Positions 1 through 9,302 of a DNA stretch of 64,000 bases are shown in pieces; within the stretch, counting starts at the first letter, position 1; every line of letters starts with the position of its first letter. The translations under genes and the position numbers were made by a program. The notes under the pieces are model-generated. The model was given only the letters and a program-made list of their open reading frames with translations. It did not search any database and was not told the origin of the DNA. This stretch comes from Fibrobacter sp. (lineage in GTDB: Bacteria > Fibrobacterota > Fibrobacteria > Fibrobacterales > Fibrobacteraceae), in contig JAFZOV010000165.1 of the NCBI GenBank assembly GCA_017550445.1, forward strand, positions 29,488 to 93,487, read 5' to 3'.

Positions 1-963
1 CAGACCTTCGGCGGGGCTTCCTTCCCAGTTCCAGATGCGGTCCTTGGATTCAGGCCAGGTGCAAATTGTCCATACCACGGAATTACCGCAAAGAACGATT
101 GTCCAAATGCCGAACACCAAGAAAAGAATGAGAGGAATGAAGGCGAGCGATCCGTAGAAGATTGACATACGGGTCACGAGCATGGTTTGGATAAGCATCA
201 GGATCTTCACGTAGATGATAATGCAAATCCATGCGAGGACTGTAATGCCGATAGATGATACCAGCAGCTTCTTCTTGGTGTAGTTCTTGGGGTCCGGTCT
301 TGCAGGGAGTGCATACAGGGTCAAGAAAATTACCAGGAGGAATGCCCCGTGGAAAGTCAGGTACCAGAATGCGTTGATGAGGGTCTTGAGAACCGACTGG
401 TCAAAGTGTAGACCGTCGACGACAATGACCGAAAGCGCATTTTGCATGTGGTTCACAAAGCCGGCGTACAGACCGATGATTCCTGCGAAGATAAGCAGAA
501 GCGGGGTGTAAATGCGAATCTGCTTGTGCAGCGGGCGAGAGACCTTGTTTTCCCACACCACGTTGAAGTTCGATTCCAGGCTGCCGAAAGCGAGAATGAA
601 CGTGATGAAAAGACCCATGGCGCCGATAAAGCCGAGCTTGCCGATAGGCACATGTTCGGCGTTCTGCACAATGGAAATAATGGGATCGATAGGCCAGTCC
701 AGATCCAGGAACGTGACTAAGTGCGGCAAGTAGTCCGAAAAGAAATTGCCGAAGCCGACCGCAAGCGTAATCGAAGTCAGCAAAATCAGGAGCGGAACCA
801 CGGCCAGGAATGTCGTGTAGGTGAGGGCGGCAGCGCGGGTTAGTCCGTGGAAGTACAGGAAAGACTTTCCGGCGATGACTGCGACCTTCACTGGAGTAAC
901 GGAACGTTCGGCGATGGCGTCGAACATTCTTTCCCATGAGAACTCTTTAAACCAATTTGGCAT
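1..963 (-). CDS. YihY/BrkB-family inner membrane protein (3' end outside window)
   Basis: The reading frame is open from the ATG at 963-961 to the window edge (321 codons), so the C-terminus is missing. The N-terminal part carries the family signature FHGLTRAAALTYTTFLAVVP, followed by several long hydrophobic segments, consistent with a multi-pass inner membrane protein of the YihY (formerly 'RNase BN') family. The molecular function of this family is unsettled; it is not a nuclease. It starts 12 bp after the stop of the barrel protein gene on the same strand, so the two may be cotranscribed. A -10-like TAATTT lies 9 nt before the ATG, which could also make it an independent leaderless transcript. 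The family call is fairly secure. Confidence 0.8.
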   Translation of the reverse strand, partial: MPNWFKEFSWERMFDAIAERSVTPVKVAVIAGKSFLYFHGLTRAAALTYTTFLAVVPLLILLTSITLAVGFGNFFSDYLPHLVTFLDLDWPIDPIISIVQNAEHVPIGKLGFIGAMGLFITFILAFGSLESNFNVVWENKVSRPLHKQIRIYTPLLLIFAGIIGLYAGFVNHMQNALSVIVVDGLHFDQSVLKTLINAFWYLTFHGAFLLVIFLTLYALPARPDPKNYTKKKLLVSSIGITVLAWICIIIYVKILMLIQTMLVTRMSIFYGSLAFIPLILFLVFGIWTIVLCGNSVVWTICTWPESKDRIWNWEGSPAEGL

Positions 964-975
964 TACAATCAAAAA

Positions 976-2034
976 TTACTTGATGGTGCTGGTCAGGCGG
1001 AAGGCGAGACCCACATCGCTCATTTCGTTTTCGCTGTAGACGCTGAATTGAAGCTTGGACTTGCCAATGCTCTTGACGTAGGCGACGGTCCATGCCCAGT
1101 CGTCGTAGGTACCCTGCGGGGCACCGTAAAGGTTGTCGCGCTTGTTGATGTATTCCCATTCCACCATGAGGTGGCTCATGAGGGTGTTCATGATGCCGCT
1201 ATTCGGGGCGAAGTCCAGGCCCAGGTAGAACGGCTGGTAGTAGATGCCCGGCTGGAAATACTTGGATTCGGGGGCGATGTAGTTTTCGGCGCTGACATCC
1301 AGGTCGTCATCCTGAGTGTAAATGCAGGCGTATTCACCGTAGGCACGGAGAATCGGGAGAAATCCGTAGCTGGCGTAGGCGGCCACGCGGTGGGTAATGT
1401 AGGCGGTGTTCTGCACCACGTCGATGGCGTTAGAACGGTAGGCGACCTTGACTTCCAGGGGGAAGGTGAACTTCATGTCGTCTTCGATACGCACATAGCC
1501 CTGGTTGGCGGTGCCGTTCTTGGTGGCTACCATGGCGTTCAACTGGTTGAGGCCGTTTTTCCAGCCCAGTTCAAGTGCGTTGTGGCTGTAGTCGCGCATC
1601 CACAAACCACGCTTGGTCAGATCCTTGTCGACATAGGTACCGAAGTTGGTGGACTGGGACCAGTCGGTCTTCCAGCGACCGATTTTCAGGTTCAAGAGGT
1701 TGTCTTCGCTAAGGTTCCACTTGTAGTTTACCCAGTAGAGGTCGGCCAGGATCTTGTCGTAGTAGGTGGTCTTTCCGTCTCCATCCTTGATCTTGTTGCC
1801 GAATTCCGGGGCGAAAATGCGGAGCATGATTAAACCATCCAAGTTTTCGCTCTTGTACTGACCGCCGATGTTGGCGCGAATCCAGCCGCTGCTGAAGTTG
1901 TTGTCTTCGTCGGCGATGGACTTGGTGACTTGGGTCTGTACGTTGCCCTTGAGGGTCATATTGTCGGTGGCGTCGGCGGCAAATGCAGAAATGCTCATGG
2001 CGAGTGCAGCCGCTGCGATTTTCCTGAACTTCAT
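976..2034 (-). CDS. Exported outer-membrane beta-barrel (porin-like) protein
   Basis: The 352-residue product begins with a clear signal peptide (MKFRKIAAAALAMSISAFA, cleavage near residue 19). The rest alternates polar and aromatic residues typical of amphipathic strands and has many Trp/Tyr residues, as in outer-membrane barrels; the last strand ends in hydrophobic/Thr-rich residues. A good Shine-Dalgarno (AAGGAG at about 2041-2046, minus strand) supports the start. The substrate cannot be read from the sequence. It lies directly upstream of the YihY-like gene and divergent from an OmpA-family gene. Outer-membrane location is inferred from composition. Confidence 0.65.
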   Translation of the reverse strand: MKFRKIAAAALAMSISAFAADATDNMTLKGNVQTQVTKSIADEDNNFSSGWIRANIGGQYKSENLDGLIMLRIFAPEFGNKIKDGDGKTTYYDKILADLYWVNYKWNLSEDNLLNLKIGRWKTDWSQSTNFGTYVDKDLTKRGLWMRDYSHNALELGWKNGLNQLNAMVATKNGTANQGYVRIEDDMKFTFPLEVKVAYRSNAIDVVQNTAYITHRVAAYASYGFLPILRAYGEYACIYTQDDDLDVSAENYIAPESKYFQPGIYYQPFYLGLDFAPNSGIMNTLMSHLMVEWEYINKRDNLYGAPQGTYDDWAWTVAYVKSIGKSKLQFSVYSENEMSDVGLAFRLTSTIK

Positions 2035-2121
2035 GAATTACTCCTTGGAGTGTTTTGTTTTTCGTGTCCAAATTTAGAAATATTTTTCTATTTTTCGGCC
2101 CGCTTTTTTAAGGAGTGTTCC

Positions 2122-2853
2122 GTGAAAATGTTTGGTTTCGGTTATTTGCCTGCTTTGGGGGCCGTTTTAATTGCAAATTTGGTGGTGACTCCCGTTTTTG
2201 CTCGAGATTTGCTTCCGAACAAGACCCATGCCGTGCTGACCGTGACTTATACCAACAATGACGATGTTCCCCAGGCGCATAAAAAACTGACTTTTGTGGG
2301 GCAGAACGATCCCCAGAAAAGGTTGACCGTGACTACGGATGCCGAAGGCGAGGTGACTTTCCATATTCCCCGCGAAGAAACCTATACAATCTATTGTGAA
2401 AGTGTGACGGGACCTTTTGAATGTGGTACATCGCCTTACGTTTCGTCTACGGCGAGTACGGGCGGTATTACGGTCGTGTTCGATGATACCCGTGTGGAAC
2501 TGAAAGGTGTGAATTTTAAGGCCGGAAGCGCCGAACTGGAGCCGGAATCCATGGAAATATTGGATTCTGCCGTGGCGGGAATCAAGAAAAATCCCCAAGC
2601 CCGTATCGAAATTCAGGGCCATACGAGTTCCGAAGGCGATGATCAGTTCAACCAGACTCTTTCGGAACAGCGCGCCTATGCCGTATTCCTTTACATGGTC
2701 GATAAGGGGATTGACCGCGGCCGTCTTTCGGCAAGCGGTTACGGATCCAGCCAGCCCAGGGCGAGCAATGGTACCGAGGCAGGCCGCAAAAAGAATCGCC
2801 GTATCGAGCTTCGTGTGCTAAACGAAGACGAAGTCGAAGTGGAAGTTAAATGA
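2122..2853 (+). CDS. OmpA-family peptidoglycan-binding protein
   Basis: The 243-residue product has an N-terminal export signal (ending near VVTPVFA), a middle domain resembling a small carboxypeptidase-regulatory/Ig-like fold (about residues 30-120), and a C-terminal OmpA domain (about 130-235). The OmpA domain shows the hallmark segments FKAGSAELEPES, IEIQGHTSSEGDD, LSEQRA and NRRIEL; the Asp/Arg pair expected to bind diaminopimelate is in these regions. GTG at 2122 is preferred because AAGGAG (2110-2115) sits 6 nt upstream; ATG at 2128 is the alternative. It probably tethers the outer membrane to the cell wall. No partner gene is obvious. Confidence 0.85.
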   Translation: MKMFGFGYLPALGAVLIANLVVTPVFARDLLPNKTHAVLTVTYTNNDDVPQAHKKLTFVGQNDPQKRLTVTTDAEGEVTFHIPREETYTIYCESVTGPFECGTSPYVSSTASTGGITVVFDDTRVELKGVNFKAGSAELEPESMEILDSAVAGIKKNPQARIEIQGHTSSEGDDQFNQTLSEQRAYAVFLYMVDKGIDRGRLSASGYGSSQPRASNGTEAGRKKNRRIELRVLNEDEVEVEVK

Positions 2854-2937
2854 TGTGGAATGTGTAATGTGGGATGTGAAATGAATAATGAATAATTGAC
2901 AAATCATTATTCATTGTTCATTATTAATTGATAATTG
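2854..2937. repeat. AT-rich intergenic word repeat with 12-bp perfect hairpin
   Basis: Short words such as AATGTG/TAATGTG repeat after the stop codon, followed by a perfect inverted repeat: AATGAATAATGA (2880-2891) and its complement (2904-2915) around a 12-nt loop. It lies between convergent genes and may act as a terminator, but it resembles other word repeats at 9543, 10444, 19040 and 34934. Confidence 0.6.
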
Positions 2938-3771
2938 TTAATTCTTTCGGAATCCGTCGTCGCCGAGCACGATTTTTCCTTCGCGGAAGAGCGTGCCTAG
3001 AATCTTCTTGAAAGTCTTCTTGGACATGCCGAATTCACGGCGAATTTCTTCGGGATCGCTGTGGTCGCCGTAGGGCAAAAATCCGCCTGCTTCTTCAAGC
3101 TTTTGGAGAACTGCGGCGGGGCTTTCGCTCTTCATGAGTCCCTTGTAGCCCACGGGAGTAAGGTTCAAGGTGATTTTTCCGTCTTCGGTGAAACGTTGTA
3201 TGTAGCCGGCCATGGTGTCGCCGATATAAATGCGCGGCGTGGCGGGCGAAATCATGAGGCGGCCCGTGTAGCGGAAATCCACTAGGAAGTCGATGTGGTC
3301 GCGGGTGACTTCGTAGGCGGCGAGCTGCACCTTTTGACCCAGGTGGAGCTCAGAGGTGTCGGTATCCAAGAAACTTTTGATTTTTTCGGTGGCCACGATG
3401 CGGTTGCTCTTGTCGTCTTCCAGAATGTAGACAACGCAGCGGTCACCGCGCCTGAGTTCACCCAGTTGCTGCTTGAATGGCAGGAACAGGTCCTTGTTCA
3501 GACCCCAGTCCAAGAATGCCCCGTAGCGGTTTACGTCCTTGACTTCGAGAACCGCAAATTCCCCTACGGTAGCGTAGGGCTTGTCGAGGGTGGCGATGGG
3601 GCGGTCTTCGGAATCCATGTAGACAAATACGTCCAGGACTTCGCCGACTTCCAGGGAAAATTCTTCTTTTTTGCCGGGGAGCAGCACGCGTCCGCCGGTT
3701 TCCAGTTCCAGGTAGTAACCCTGGGGCATGATTTCTTCGACCCGGGCGCGGTTGTATTTGCCTAATTCCAT
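2938..3771 (-). CDS. CvfB-family S1-like RNA-binding protein
   Basis: The frame extends farther upstream, but ATG at 3771 is chosen: it is preceded at 8 nt by GGAAGG and gives the usual family length (277 aa). The protein starts MELGKYNRARVEE and has consecutive S1-like OB folds (for example DVNRYGAFLDWGLNKDLFLP near residues 75-95), then a C-terminal winged-helix segment (SDPEEIRREFGMSKKTFKKI). This order matches CvfB/YitL proteins, named for a Staphylococcus virulence regulator and thought to bind RNA. It is likely cytosolic. Its direct target here is unknown. Confidence 0.85.
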   Translation of the reverse strand: MELGKYNRARVEEIMPQGYYLELETGGRVLLPGKKEEFSLEVGEVLDVFVYMDSEDRPIATLDKPYATVGEFAVLEVKDVNRYGAFLDWGLNKDLFLPFKQQLGELRRGDRCVVYILEDDKSNRIVATEKIKSFLDTDTSELHLGQKVQLAAYEVTRDHIDFLVDFRYTGRLMISPATPRIYIGDTMAGYIQRFTEDGKITLNLTPVGYKGLMKSESPAAVLQKLEEAGGFLPYGDHSDPEEIRREFGMSKKTFKKILGTLFREGKIVLGDDGFRKN

Positions 3772-3902
3772 AAAAAAGACCTTCCGTTCAAGTGATGGTT
3801 CAATAATAGAAAATGTGAAGAACAGAAAAAAGGGGAGATTTTGAACTGTTTTTTCGATTTTGGCGTGTATATAGAGAGAACCTCTTAAAAAAAGGAATAA
3901 CC

Positions 3903-4601
3903 ATGTATCAAAATAAGCCTGTACAGTTGCCCCGTGATAATCAGTTGCCTCGTGAAAAAATCGAGAAAATGGGGGCTTCCGCCCTTTCCAACGAAGAGTT
4001 GCTTGCCTTAATTTTGGGAAGCGGAAACCAAGATTGTAACGTATTCGAGCTATCCCGCCACTTGGCGGATTTTCTTTCGAATCAAACTCAGGTGCCCTCA
4101 TTGAGCAAAATCCGCGAAATTCGTGGACTTGGCAAGGTGAAATCGGCGCAGGTGCTTGCCTGCCTGGAACTTTCGGGGCGCTATATCTTGAGCGCCAAGT
4201 CGAATCCGGTGATGTCTCCCGATGACCTGATGTCGAGGCTTTCGTTCCTAAAATACGAGGAGCAGGAACATTTGGTGGTCGTAACCCTCAATTCGGTCAA
4301 TTGTATCATCCGGGTTCATGAAATCACGACGGGGCTTGTCAACAAGACTCCTGTACACCCCCGCGAAGCCTTTGCGAAGGCCATAGAAGATCGTGCCGTA
4401 TCGGTGGTTTTTGCCCATAATCACCCTTCGGGGTCGCTGGAGCCTAGTCTAGAGGATATGGCCATAACCCGGGTGCTTTGTGCTTCGGGGCGAATTTTGC
4501 AGATACCTGTGTTGGACCACATTATTGTGGGGAAAGGCGGCTTTTCCAGCATTTGTAGAATGCAACCGGAATTGTTCGAACGGACCTTCGAAACGGACTG
4601 A
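3903..4601 (+). CDS. radC: RadC-family JAB/MPN domain protein
   Basis: The 232-residue protein has a helix-hairpin-helix-like N-terminal part (KIREIRGLGKVKSAQVLA, about residues 68-85) and a C-terminal MPN+ domain with the metal-binding motif HNHPSGSLEPSLED (about 172-185). Length and order match RadC (DUF2466). Despite its name, a direct role in DNA repair is not established for this family; the JAMM motif suggests a metallo-hydrolase. SD AAGGAA lies just upstream of the ATG, and a TATATA -10-like box lies about 30 nt before the start. It stands alone, divergent from cvfB. Confidence 0.9.
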   Translation: MYQNKPVQLPRDNQLPREKIEKMGASALSNEELLALILGSGNQDCNVFELSRHLADFLSNQTQVPSLSKIREIRGLGKVKSAQVLACLELSGRYILSAKSNPVMSPDDLMSRLSFLKYEEQEHLVVVTLNSVNCIIRVHEITTGLVNKTPVHPREAFAKAIEDRAVSVVFAHNHPSGSLEPSLEDMAITRVLCASGRILQIPVLDHIIVGKGGFSSICRMQPELFERTFETD

Positions 4602-4766
4602 AAATAAATTTGTTGCGAAATTTTTACAGTCTGTTTGTTGTGTGATATTCATTAAATTAATAAAAAAAAGAGCATTTTTTTGTTGCTTTTTTGAGTAATA
4701 AGTTATATTTACAATAGTTAAATCGGGTAGCCTTGTTTGGTGGGCCGCCCACTATAAGGAGACGCT
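4602..4766 (+). promoter_or_regulatory. AT-rich promoter region and 5' UTR hairpin before the TSP3-OmpA gene
   Basis: This 165-bp stretch is very AT-rich. A TATATT box near 4704 gives a predicted leader of about 55 nt. A small hairpin, GTGGG (4740-4744) with CCCAC (4748-4752), sits just before the SD AAGGAG (4756-4761), which is 5 nt from the ATG at 4767. An mRNA-stabilising role is a guess. Confidence 0.5.
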
Positions 4767-7388
4767 ATGAATAAGGTAGCTATGGGTCTTGCCCTCGCTT
4801 TGGCAGCTTCTGCCTTTGCCGGACATCCCCAGACAATTAACAAGGAAGGCTTTGTGGGTGTAAACAAGACCCAGTCTGCCCAATCCCTTGGTCATTCCAA
4901 ACTTGTATTTACCCTTTTGGGCGATGCTACGTTCGGTAACGACATGTTCCCGAATAATGATGCCACTGGTACTGCTCTTCACGAAGAAACTTACAATAGC
5001 GAAGGTAGTCTTCTTAGCAATAAGAATGCTCCGGTAGCTGACTTTGTGGGTGGAAGTGCCTATATCGGTTTTGCTATTGGCATTTGGCATTACTTTGACT
5101 TGGGCGTGACCATGCCGGTCTATTACGATCAGTTCAATGCAGAAGATGTTGGTGGTCAGGGTGCCATTCCCAACACCAAGATCGGCTATGTGGGCAACCT
5201 CAAGGCTGACTTGAAGGCTCGCTTCCCGCTGCCCGAAGATCAGATGTTCGATATTGCCGTGTTCGGTGGTGTGACTGCCGGTACCGCCAATACCGAAAAG
5301 CAGGGCTTGTGGATTCGTGAACCCGAATACATCAACAAGAAGAATGGTACCGCATATCCCTTCGGACACAAGATTACCACGATTAAGGGCGGTCTTGCTG
5401 TAACGATGGATGCAAGCAAGCTTGATGGCGGTGAAGGTTTCCCGTTCCTGTTGCACTTGAACGGTGGTTACCGTTATACGACTAATGCAGACTATCTGTC
5501 GCTCCCGTTCATGAGTGCCGCTGCTGAAATCTACTTTATGGATTTCATGTCGATATTCGTGGAATACTACTGGGATCTCCAGATGGATAAATACGAGTAT
5601 TGCATTGGTGATGTGTGCGAAGACAATGGTGACGGCAAGCTTGACATGAAGCAGTTGACCGGTGCCTTGGTATTCCACCTGCCGGTTGGCGTTGATCTCC
5701 ACATGGGTGCCTCTTACTACCTGGGTGGCGACAAGTTTGTGGCAAGCAGAGTTCTTGAAACCAGCGAACGTCCGAATGGTGTCGTTGCGGAACGTATCCG
5801 CGTGAACCCGCAGTACACCGTTTATGGCGGTATTACCTGGAGCGGCTTCCTCCTCGCTCAGGACCGCGACGGCGATGGCGTTACGGATGACGAAGACAAG
5901 TGCCCCGACGATATCGGTCACCGTTTGAACCAGGGTTGCCCGTTGGGTAATCCGGATGCTGACGAAGACGGCGTTTGCGATGCCTGGGTTGCCGAAAAGG
6001 GCTTTGAATCTGAATTTGCTGAAGTTTGCGAAGGCGTTGACCAGTGCCCGAACGAAGCTGGCGAAGGCGACGATGGTTGTCCGCTTGACAATCCGGATGC
6101 CGATGGTGACGGCGTTTGCGACCCGTGGGTTGCTCAGAAGAAGATGACCAAGAAGTTTGCTAATGTCTGCGAAGGCATCGACGATTGCCCGGCTCAGGCT
6201 GGTTCTCCGGCATTCAACGGTTGCCCGACCAAGCAGCCGGACCCGGATGGTGACGGTCTCTGCTCTCCGTGGGTGACTGACGAAGGCGCCATGAATGAAT
6301 TCGCTGACATCTGTAAGGGTTACGATATGTGCCCGGGTGAAGCTGGTTCTGCTGCCAACAAGGGTTGCGCATGGGATGATCCGGATGCCGATAACGACGG
6401 CCTCTGCGACCCGTGGGTAACCGAAAAGAAGATGGGCTTCTACTTCGAAAAGGCTGCTGAAGATGAAAACATGGCTAAGGAATGGTTCATCGACAAGTCT
6501 TGTAAGGGTATCGATAAGTGCCCGACCGAACTCGGCCCGGCTACTAACGAAGGCTGCCCGCTCGGCAACCCGGATACCGACAAGGACGGCCTCTGCGATC
6601 CGTGGGTGACCGAAAAGAATATGCTTGACCAATACGATGGTATCTGCTCTGGCGTTGACAAGTGCCCGACCGAAGCCGGTGAAGCATTTGCTCAGGGTTG
6701 CCCGATGGAAAGCCCCGACCCGGATGGCGACTCCCTCTGCTCTCCGTGGGTGACCAAGCAGAAGATGCTTGACCAGTTCAAGGAAATGTGCCACGGCTAC
6801 GACCGTTGCGAACTCGAAGCCGGTCCTGAATGGAACAAGGGTTGCCCGATCGACGACGATCCGGACCCGGATAAGGATGGCGTCTGCTCCGAATGGGTTG
6901 CTACCAAGAAGCTGCAGAAAGAATTCGAAAGCGTTTGTACCGGTATCGACCGCTGCCCGGATGAACCGGGTGACGACGGCCACGGTTGCCCGAAGAAGGC
7001 TGTCGAAAAGCTCGATGGCGTGACCTTCAAGAGCGGCAAGGCTACCTTGGAATCTAACGCTAAGAAGATTCTCCAGAACGTGGCTAAGAAGCTTGTGAAC
7101 GAAGACAGCTACAAGGATCTGAAGATTGTGATCCAGGGTCACACCGACAACGTGGGTAAGGAAAAGACCAACCAGAAGCTTTCCGAAAACCGCGCTAAGG
7201 AAGTGATGAAGACCCTCACCAAGGCTGGCGTGAAGAAGGATCGTATCAAGGCTATCGGTATGGGCTCTAGCTGCCCGATCGACGACAACAGCACTGCCGA
7301 AGGCCGCGAAATGAACCGCCGTATCGAAATGCACTTCGTAACGCCGGATAACGACGGTACCCAGTGCGAAAGCAACCTGGTGCAGTAA
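4767..7388 (+). CDS. Large OmpA-family outer membrane protein with seven TSP3-like calcium-binding modules
   Basis: The 873-residue product has a signal peptide (cleavage near AFA, residue 18), a barrel-like N-terminal domain (about 20-355), a short TSP3 repeat (DRDGDGVTDDEDKCP, near 366), then seven tandem modules of about 47 residues (about 392-745). Each module has a DxDxDGxC loop, a WV segment, a Phe-containing helix, then CxGxDxCP and a terminal GCP; module 4 carries a longer insert. A C-terminal OmpA domain (about 750-870) has VIQGHTDNVG, LSENRA and NRRIEM. The TSP3-type acidic loops should bind Ca2+ and stiffen a rod in the periplasm. The strong SD and dedicated UTR suggest an abundant protein. 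The Trp/Cys-containing module is longer than the classical 13-residue TSP3 unit. Confidence 0.88.
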   Translation: MNKVAMGLALALAASAFAGHPQTINKEGFVGVNKTQSAQSLGHSKLVFTLLGDATFGNDMFPNNDATGTALHEETYNSEGSLLSNKNAPVADFVGGSAYIGFAIGIWHYFDLGVTMPVYYDQFNAEDVGGQGAIPNTKIGYVGNLKADLKARFPLPEDQMFDIAVFGGVTAGTANTEKQGLWIREPEYINKKNGTAYPFGHKITTIKGGLAVTMDASKLDGGEGFPFLLHLNGGYRYTTNADYLSLPFMSAAAEIYFMDFMSIFVEYYWDLQMDKYEYCIGDVCEDNGDGKLDMKQLTGALVFHLPVGVDLHMGASYYLGGDKFVASRVLETSERPNGVVAERIRVNPQYTVYGGITWSGFLLAQDRDGDGVTDDEDKCPDDIGHRLNQGCPLGNPDADEDGVCDAWVAEKGFESEFAEVCEGVDQCPNEAGEGDDGCPLDNPDADGDGVCDPWVAQKKMTKKFANVCEGIDDCPAQAGSPAFNGCPTKQPDPDGDGLCSPWVTDEGAMNEFADICKGYDMCPGEAGSAANKGCAWDDPDADNDGLCDPWVTEKKMGFYFEKAAEDENMAKEWFIDKSCKGIDKCPTELGPATNEGCPLGNPDTDKDGLCDPWVTEKNMLDQYDGICSGVDKCPTEAGEAFAQGCPMESPDPDGDSLCSPWVTKQKMLDQFKEMCHGYDRCELEAGPEWNKGCPIDDDPDPDKDGVCSEWVATKKLQKEFESVCTGIDRCPDEPGDDGHGCPKKAVEKLDGVTFKSGKATLESNAKKILQNVAKKLVNEDSYKDLKIVIQGHTDNVGKEKTNQKLSENRAKEVMKTLTKAGVKKDRIKAIGMGSSCPIDDNSTAEGREMNRRIEMHFVTPDNDGTQCESNLVQ

Positions 7389-7399
7389 TCCAAAACACT

Positions 7400-7424
7400 G
7401 TCATCCCCGCGAAAGCGGGGATCT
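7400..7424 (+). repeat. Dispersed GTCATCCCC...GGGGATCT hairpin repeat
   Basis: A GTCAT arm, a perfect CCCCGC/GCGGGG stem around GAAA, and an ATCT tail. Related copies occur at 10489, 16549, 27653-27712, 31292 and 39511, always between genes. Confidence 0.7.
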
Positions 7425-7445
7425 AGTTCGCTAAGACTCAATTAG

Positions 7446-7479
7446 AATCCCCGACCCTGTAAGGGCCGGGGATTTCTTG
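7446..7479 (+). terminator. Rho-independent terminator after the TSP3-OmpA gene
   Basis: Stem AATCCCCG (7446-7453) with CGGGGATT (7467-7474), extended by CCCT/AGGG around a GTA loop, and followed by a T-rich run. It ends the 4767-7388 transcript. Confidence 0.75.
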
Positions 7480-7551
7480 TAATAAAGAAAACTGAAATAT
7501 TCCTTTGGAAATTCGGTATTGTTTATTTAAATTACTTATGATGCTAGGGGA

Positions 7552-9276
7552 ATGTTTTGGTTTATGCATGGTAAACATCGTAAAATTTTGGCTTGCGCAC
7601 TTGCTGTTGTGTTGATTTTGTTAATCAACCTTGTTGTGACGAATATTCTTAAGCAAGGCCAGTGCAAGTCCATTCTTAAGTTGGATGATGGCTGGACGCT
7701 GATATTCCACGGCGATACCACCGAAATTCCCTCTGTTGAAGATTTCACTTTTGAAAACTATAGCGTAAAGAGAGGCGATACCATTATCTTAAGACGCAGG
7801 CTCGGAACGGATTATCCGGAAAATCCGGTGCTTCGCTTTGAAACCTATCAAGCCTTTGTCGAAGCCTATCGTGAATCTGATTTGCTTTACTCGCATGGGA
7901 AAAAGGATTTTACCGAGGGTAATGTTGTCGGTAGCTGCGTCAATTTTGTCTATCTGGGCGTTCTGCAGTATAAGAACAAGATGTTTGAGCTGAGGTTCCA
8001 CATGTCCGAAGACGATGCGTGGAGTGTCTTGCCTGAATTCGAGGTGCTTCCGGCGCGGTATGCCTATGCAGATTTTTTTGCGCGTCATTCGATGTCTTTG
8101 ACGATGGGACTTTTCTTGCTCTTGTTCGGCATACTTTCGCTGTTCTTGAGCATGGGGGTGTTCTATTACGGTATGAACTTCTTCCGTGTTTCGATGACAG
8201 GAATATTATCTTCGTGCTTGGGCGTTTGGACGATATGCTATACCAAGCTGATTCAGCTGTTCTCGCTCAATTTTTCGTTCAACACCTGTCTGGAATATGC
8301 GAGCCTTTATGTGGCGCCAATCCCGTTGTGTCTGCTTTTGTTGCACTTGCACTACAGAAAAATTAGCCGAGCCCGCTGGTGGGGACTTGCCTGTATCGCG
8401 GCGGTAGGCGTGCTGTTCTTTGTGACGACGACGGTATTGAATTGTACCCATGTGATGCGATTCCCCAAAACTTTGTGGGTGTTCCATGTTTATGTGATTG
8501 TGGGACTTTGCTATATGCTTTGGGCTGGGATTTTGTATAGTCCTCGCTTTGATATTACCGGGAAAATTTTAACGGCGGGCGTATCTGTTTTTGGTAGCTT
8601 TGCCATGTTGGACTCGATTCGCTTTAACGTGGTCAAGTACTTGCATTTGGAACATACTTTCCTCGAAATGACTTGGCTCCCGATTGGGGCGTTTGCCTTT
8701 ATTTTGTTGCTGGTGCTGAGTTATTTAGTTTATATGTATCGACTGCTTTCGGAAAAAGCCGAAAAGGATGCCTTGTCGGTCATTGCCTATAAGGATGCGC
8801 TTACGGGGCTTTACAACCGCACCAAGTGCTTGCAGATTTTTGAAGTGCTCGATAAAGGCGCTAATGATTTCGCCATTGTGAGTATCGACATGAACGGCTT
8901 GAAGCTGGTGAACGACAACTACGGTCACAATGCGGGTGACAAACTGATCAAGACTTTTGCCGAGGTGCTTAAAGATGCCTTTGCGGGAATTGGTCCTGTT
9001 ATTCGTGTGGGTGGCGATGAGTTTTTGGTGATTGTCCGTAGCGAACATCTTTGCGATGTTGACCAGTCATTTACGATGATGGCTGAACTCCAAAAGACAC
9101 GTAGCGTAAAGCTGCCGATTCCCTTGGAAGTCGCCTATGGCATTGCCTATAGGCATGAGCTTGTTAAAGATTCCGGAGAAGATGCCGTCATAGAGGCTGA
9201 AAGCGTGTATCACTTGGCTGATGAACGCATGTACGCCATGAAAACTGCGATGAAGTCGGAACTTGTTAGAAAGTAG
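7552..9276 (+). CDS. Membrane-bound diguanylate cyclase (GGDEF), copy 1
   Basis: The 574-residue protein has one N-terminal TM helix (about 12-32), an extracytoplasmic domain (about 33-170), about seven TM helices (about 180-400) and a GGDEF domain (about 420-570) with DALTGLYNR, FAIVSIDMNGLKLVNDNYGH and the intact active-site motif VGGDEF (near 486-491). It should make cyclic di-GMP. The RxxD inhibitory site normally five residues before GGDEF is absent (FAGIGPVIR instead), so classical product inhibition is unlikely. A TATGAT box ends 9 nt before the ATG, consistent with a leaderless start; AGGGG at 7546-7550 is too close to act as an SD. It is paralogous to the gene at 11013-12728. Confidence 0.88.
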   Translation: MFWFMHGKHRKILACALAVVLILLINLVVTNILKQGQCKSILKLDDGWTLIFHGDTTEIPSVEDFTFENYSVKRGDTIILRRRLGTDYPENPVLRFETYQAFVEAYRESDLLYSHGKKDFTEGNVVGSCVNFVYLGVLQYKNKMFELRFHMSEDDAWSVLPEFEVLPARYAYADFFARHSMSLTMGLFLLLFGILSLFLSMGVFYYGMNFFRVSMTGILSSCLGVWTICYTKLIQLFSLNFSFNTCLEYASLYVAPIPLCLLLLHLHYRKISRARWWGLACIAAVGVLFFVTTTVLNCTHVMRFPKTLWVFHVYVIVGLCYMLWAGILYSPRFDITGKILTAGVSVFGSFAMLDSIRFNVVKYLHLEHTFLEMTWLPIGAFAFILLLVLSYLVYMYRLLSEKAEKDALSVIAYKDALTGLYNRTKCLQIFEVLDKGANDFAIVSIDMNGLKLVNDNYGHNAGDKLIKTFAEVLKDAFAGIGPVIRVGGDEFLVIVRSEHLCDVDQSFTMMAELQKTRSVKLPIPLEVAYGIAYRHELVKDSGEDAVIEAESVYHLADERMYAMKTAMKSELVRK

Positions 9277-9289
9277 AGTCGGGGATTTT

Positions 9290-9302
9290 TATATTAGGGG
9301 GC
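9290..9302 (+). promoter_or_regulatory. -10 box TATATT (9290-9295), 7 nt before a start codon
   Basis: The spacing to the ATG at 9303 predicts a leaderless mRNA. The intervening AGGGGGC is also SD-like but would hardly be transcribed. Confidence 0.5.
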
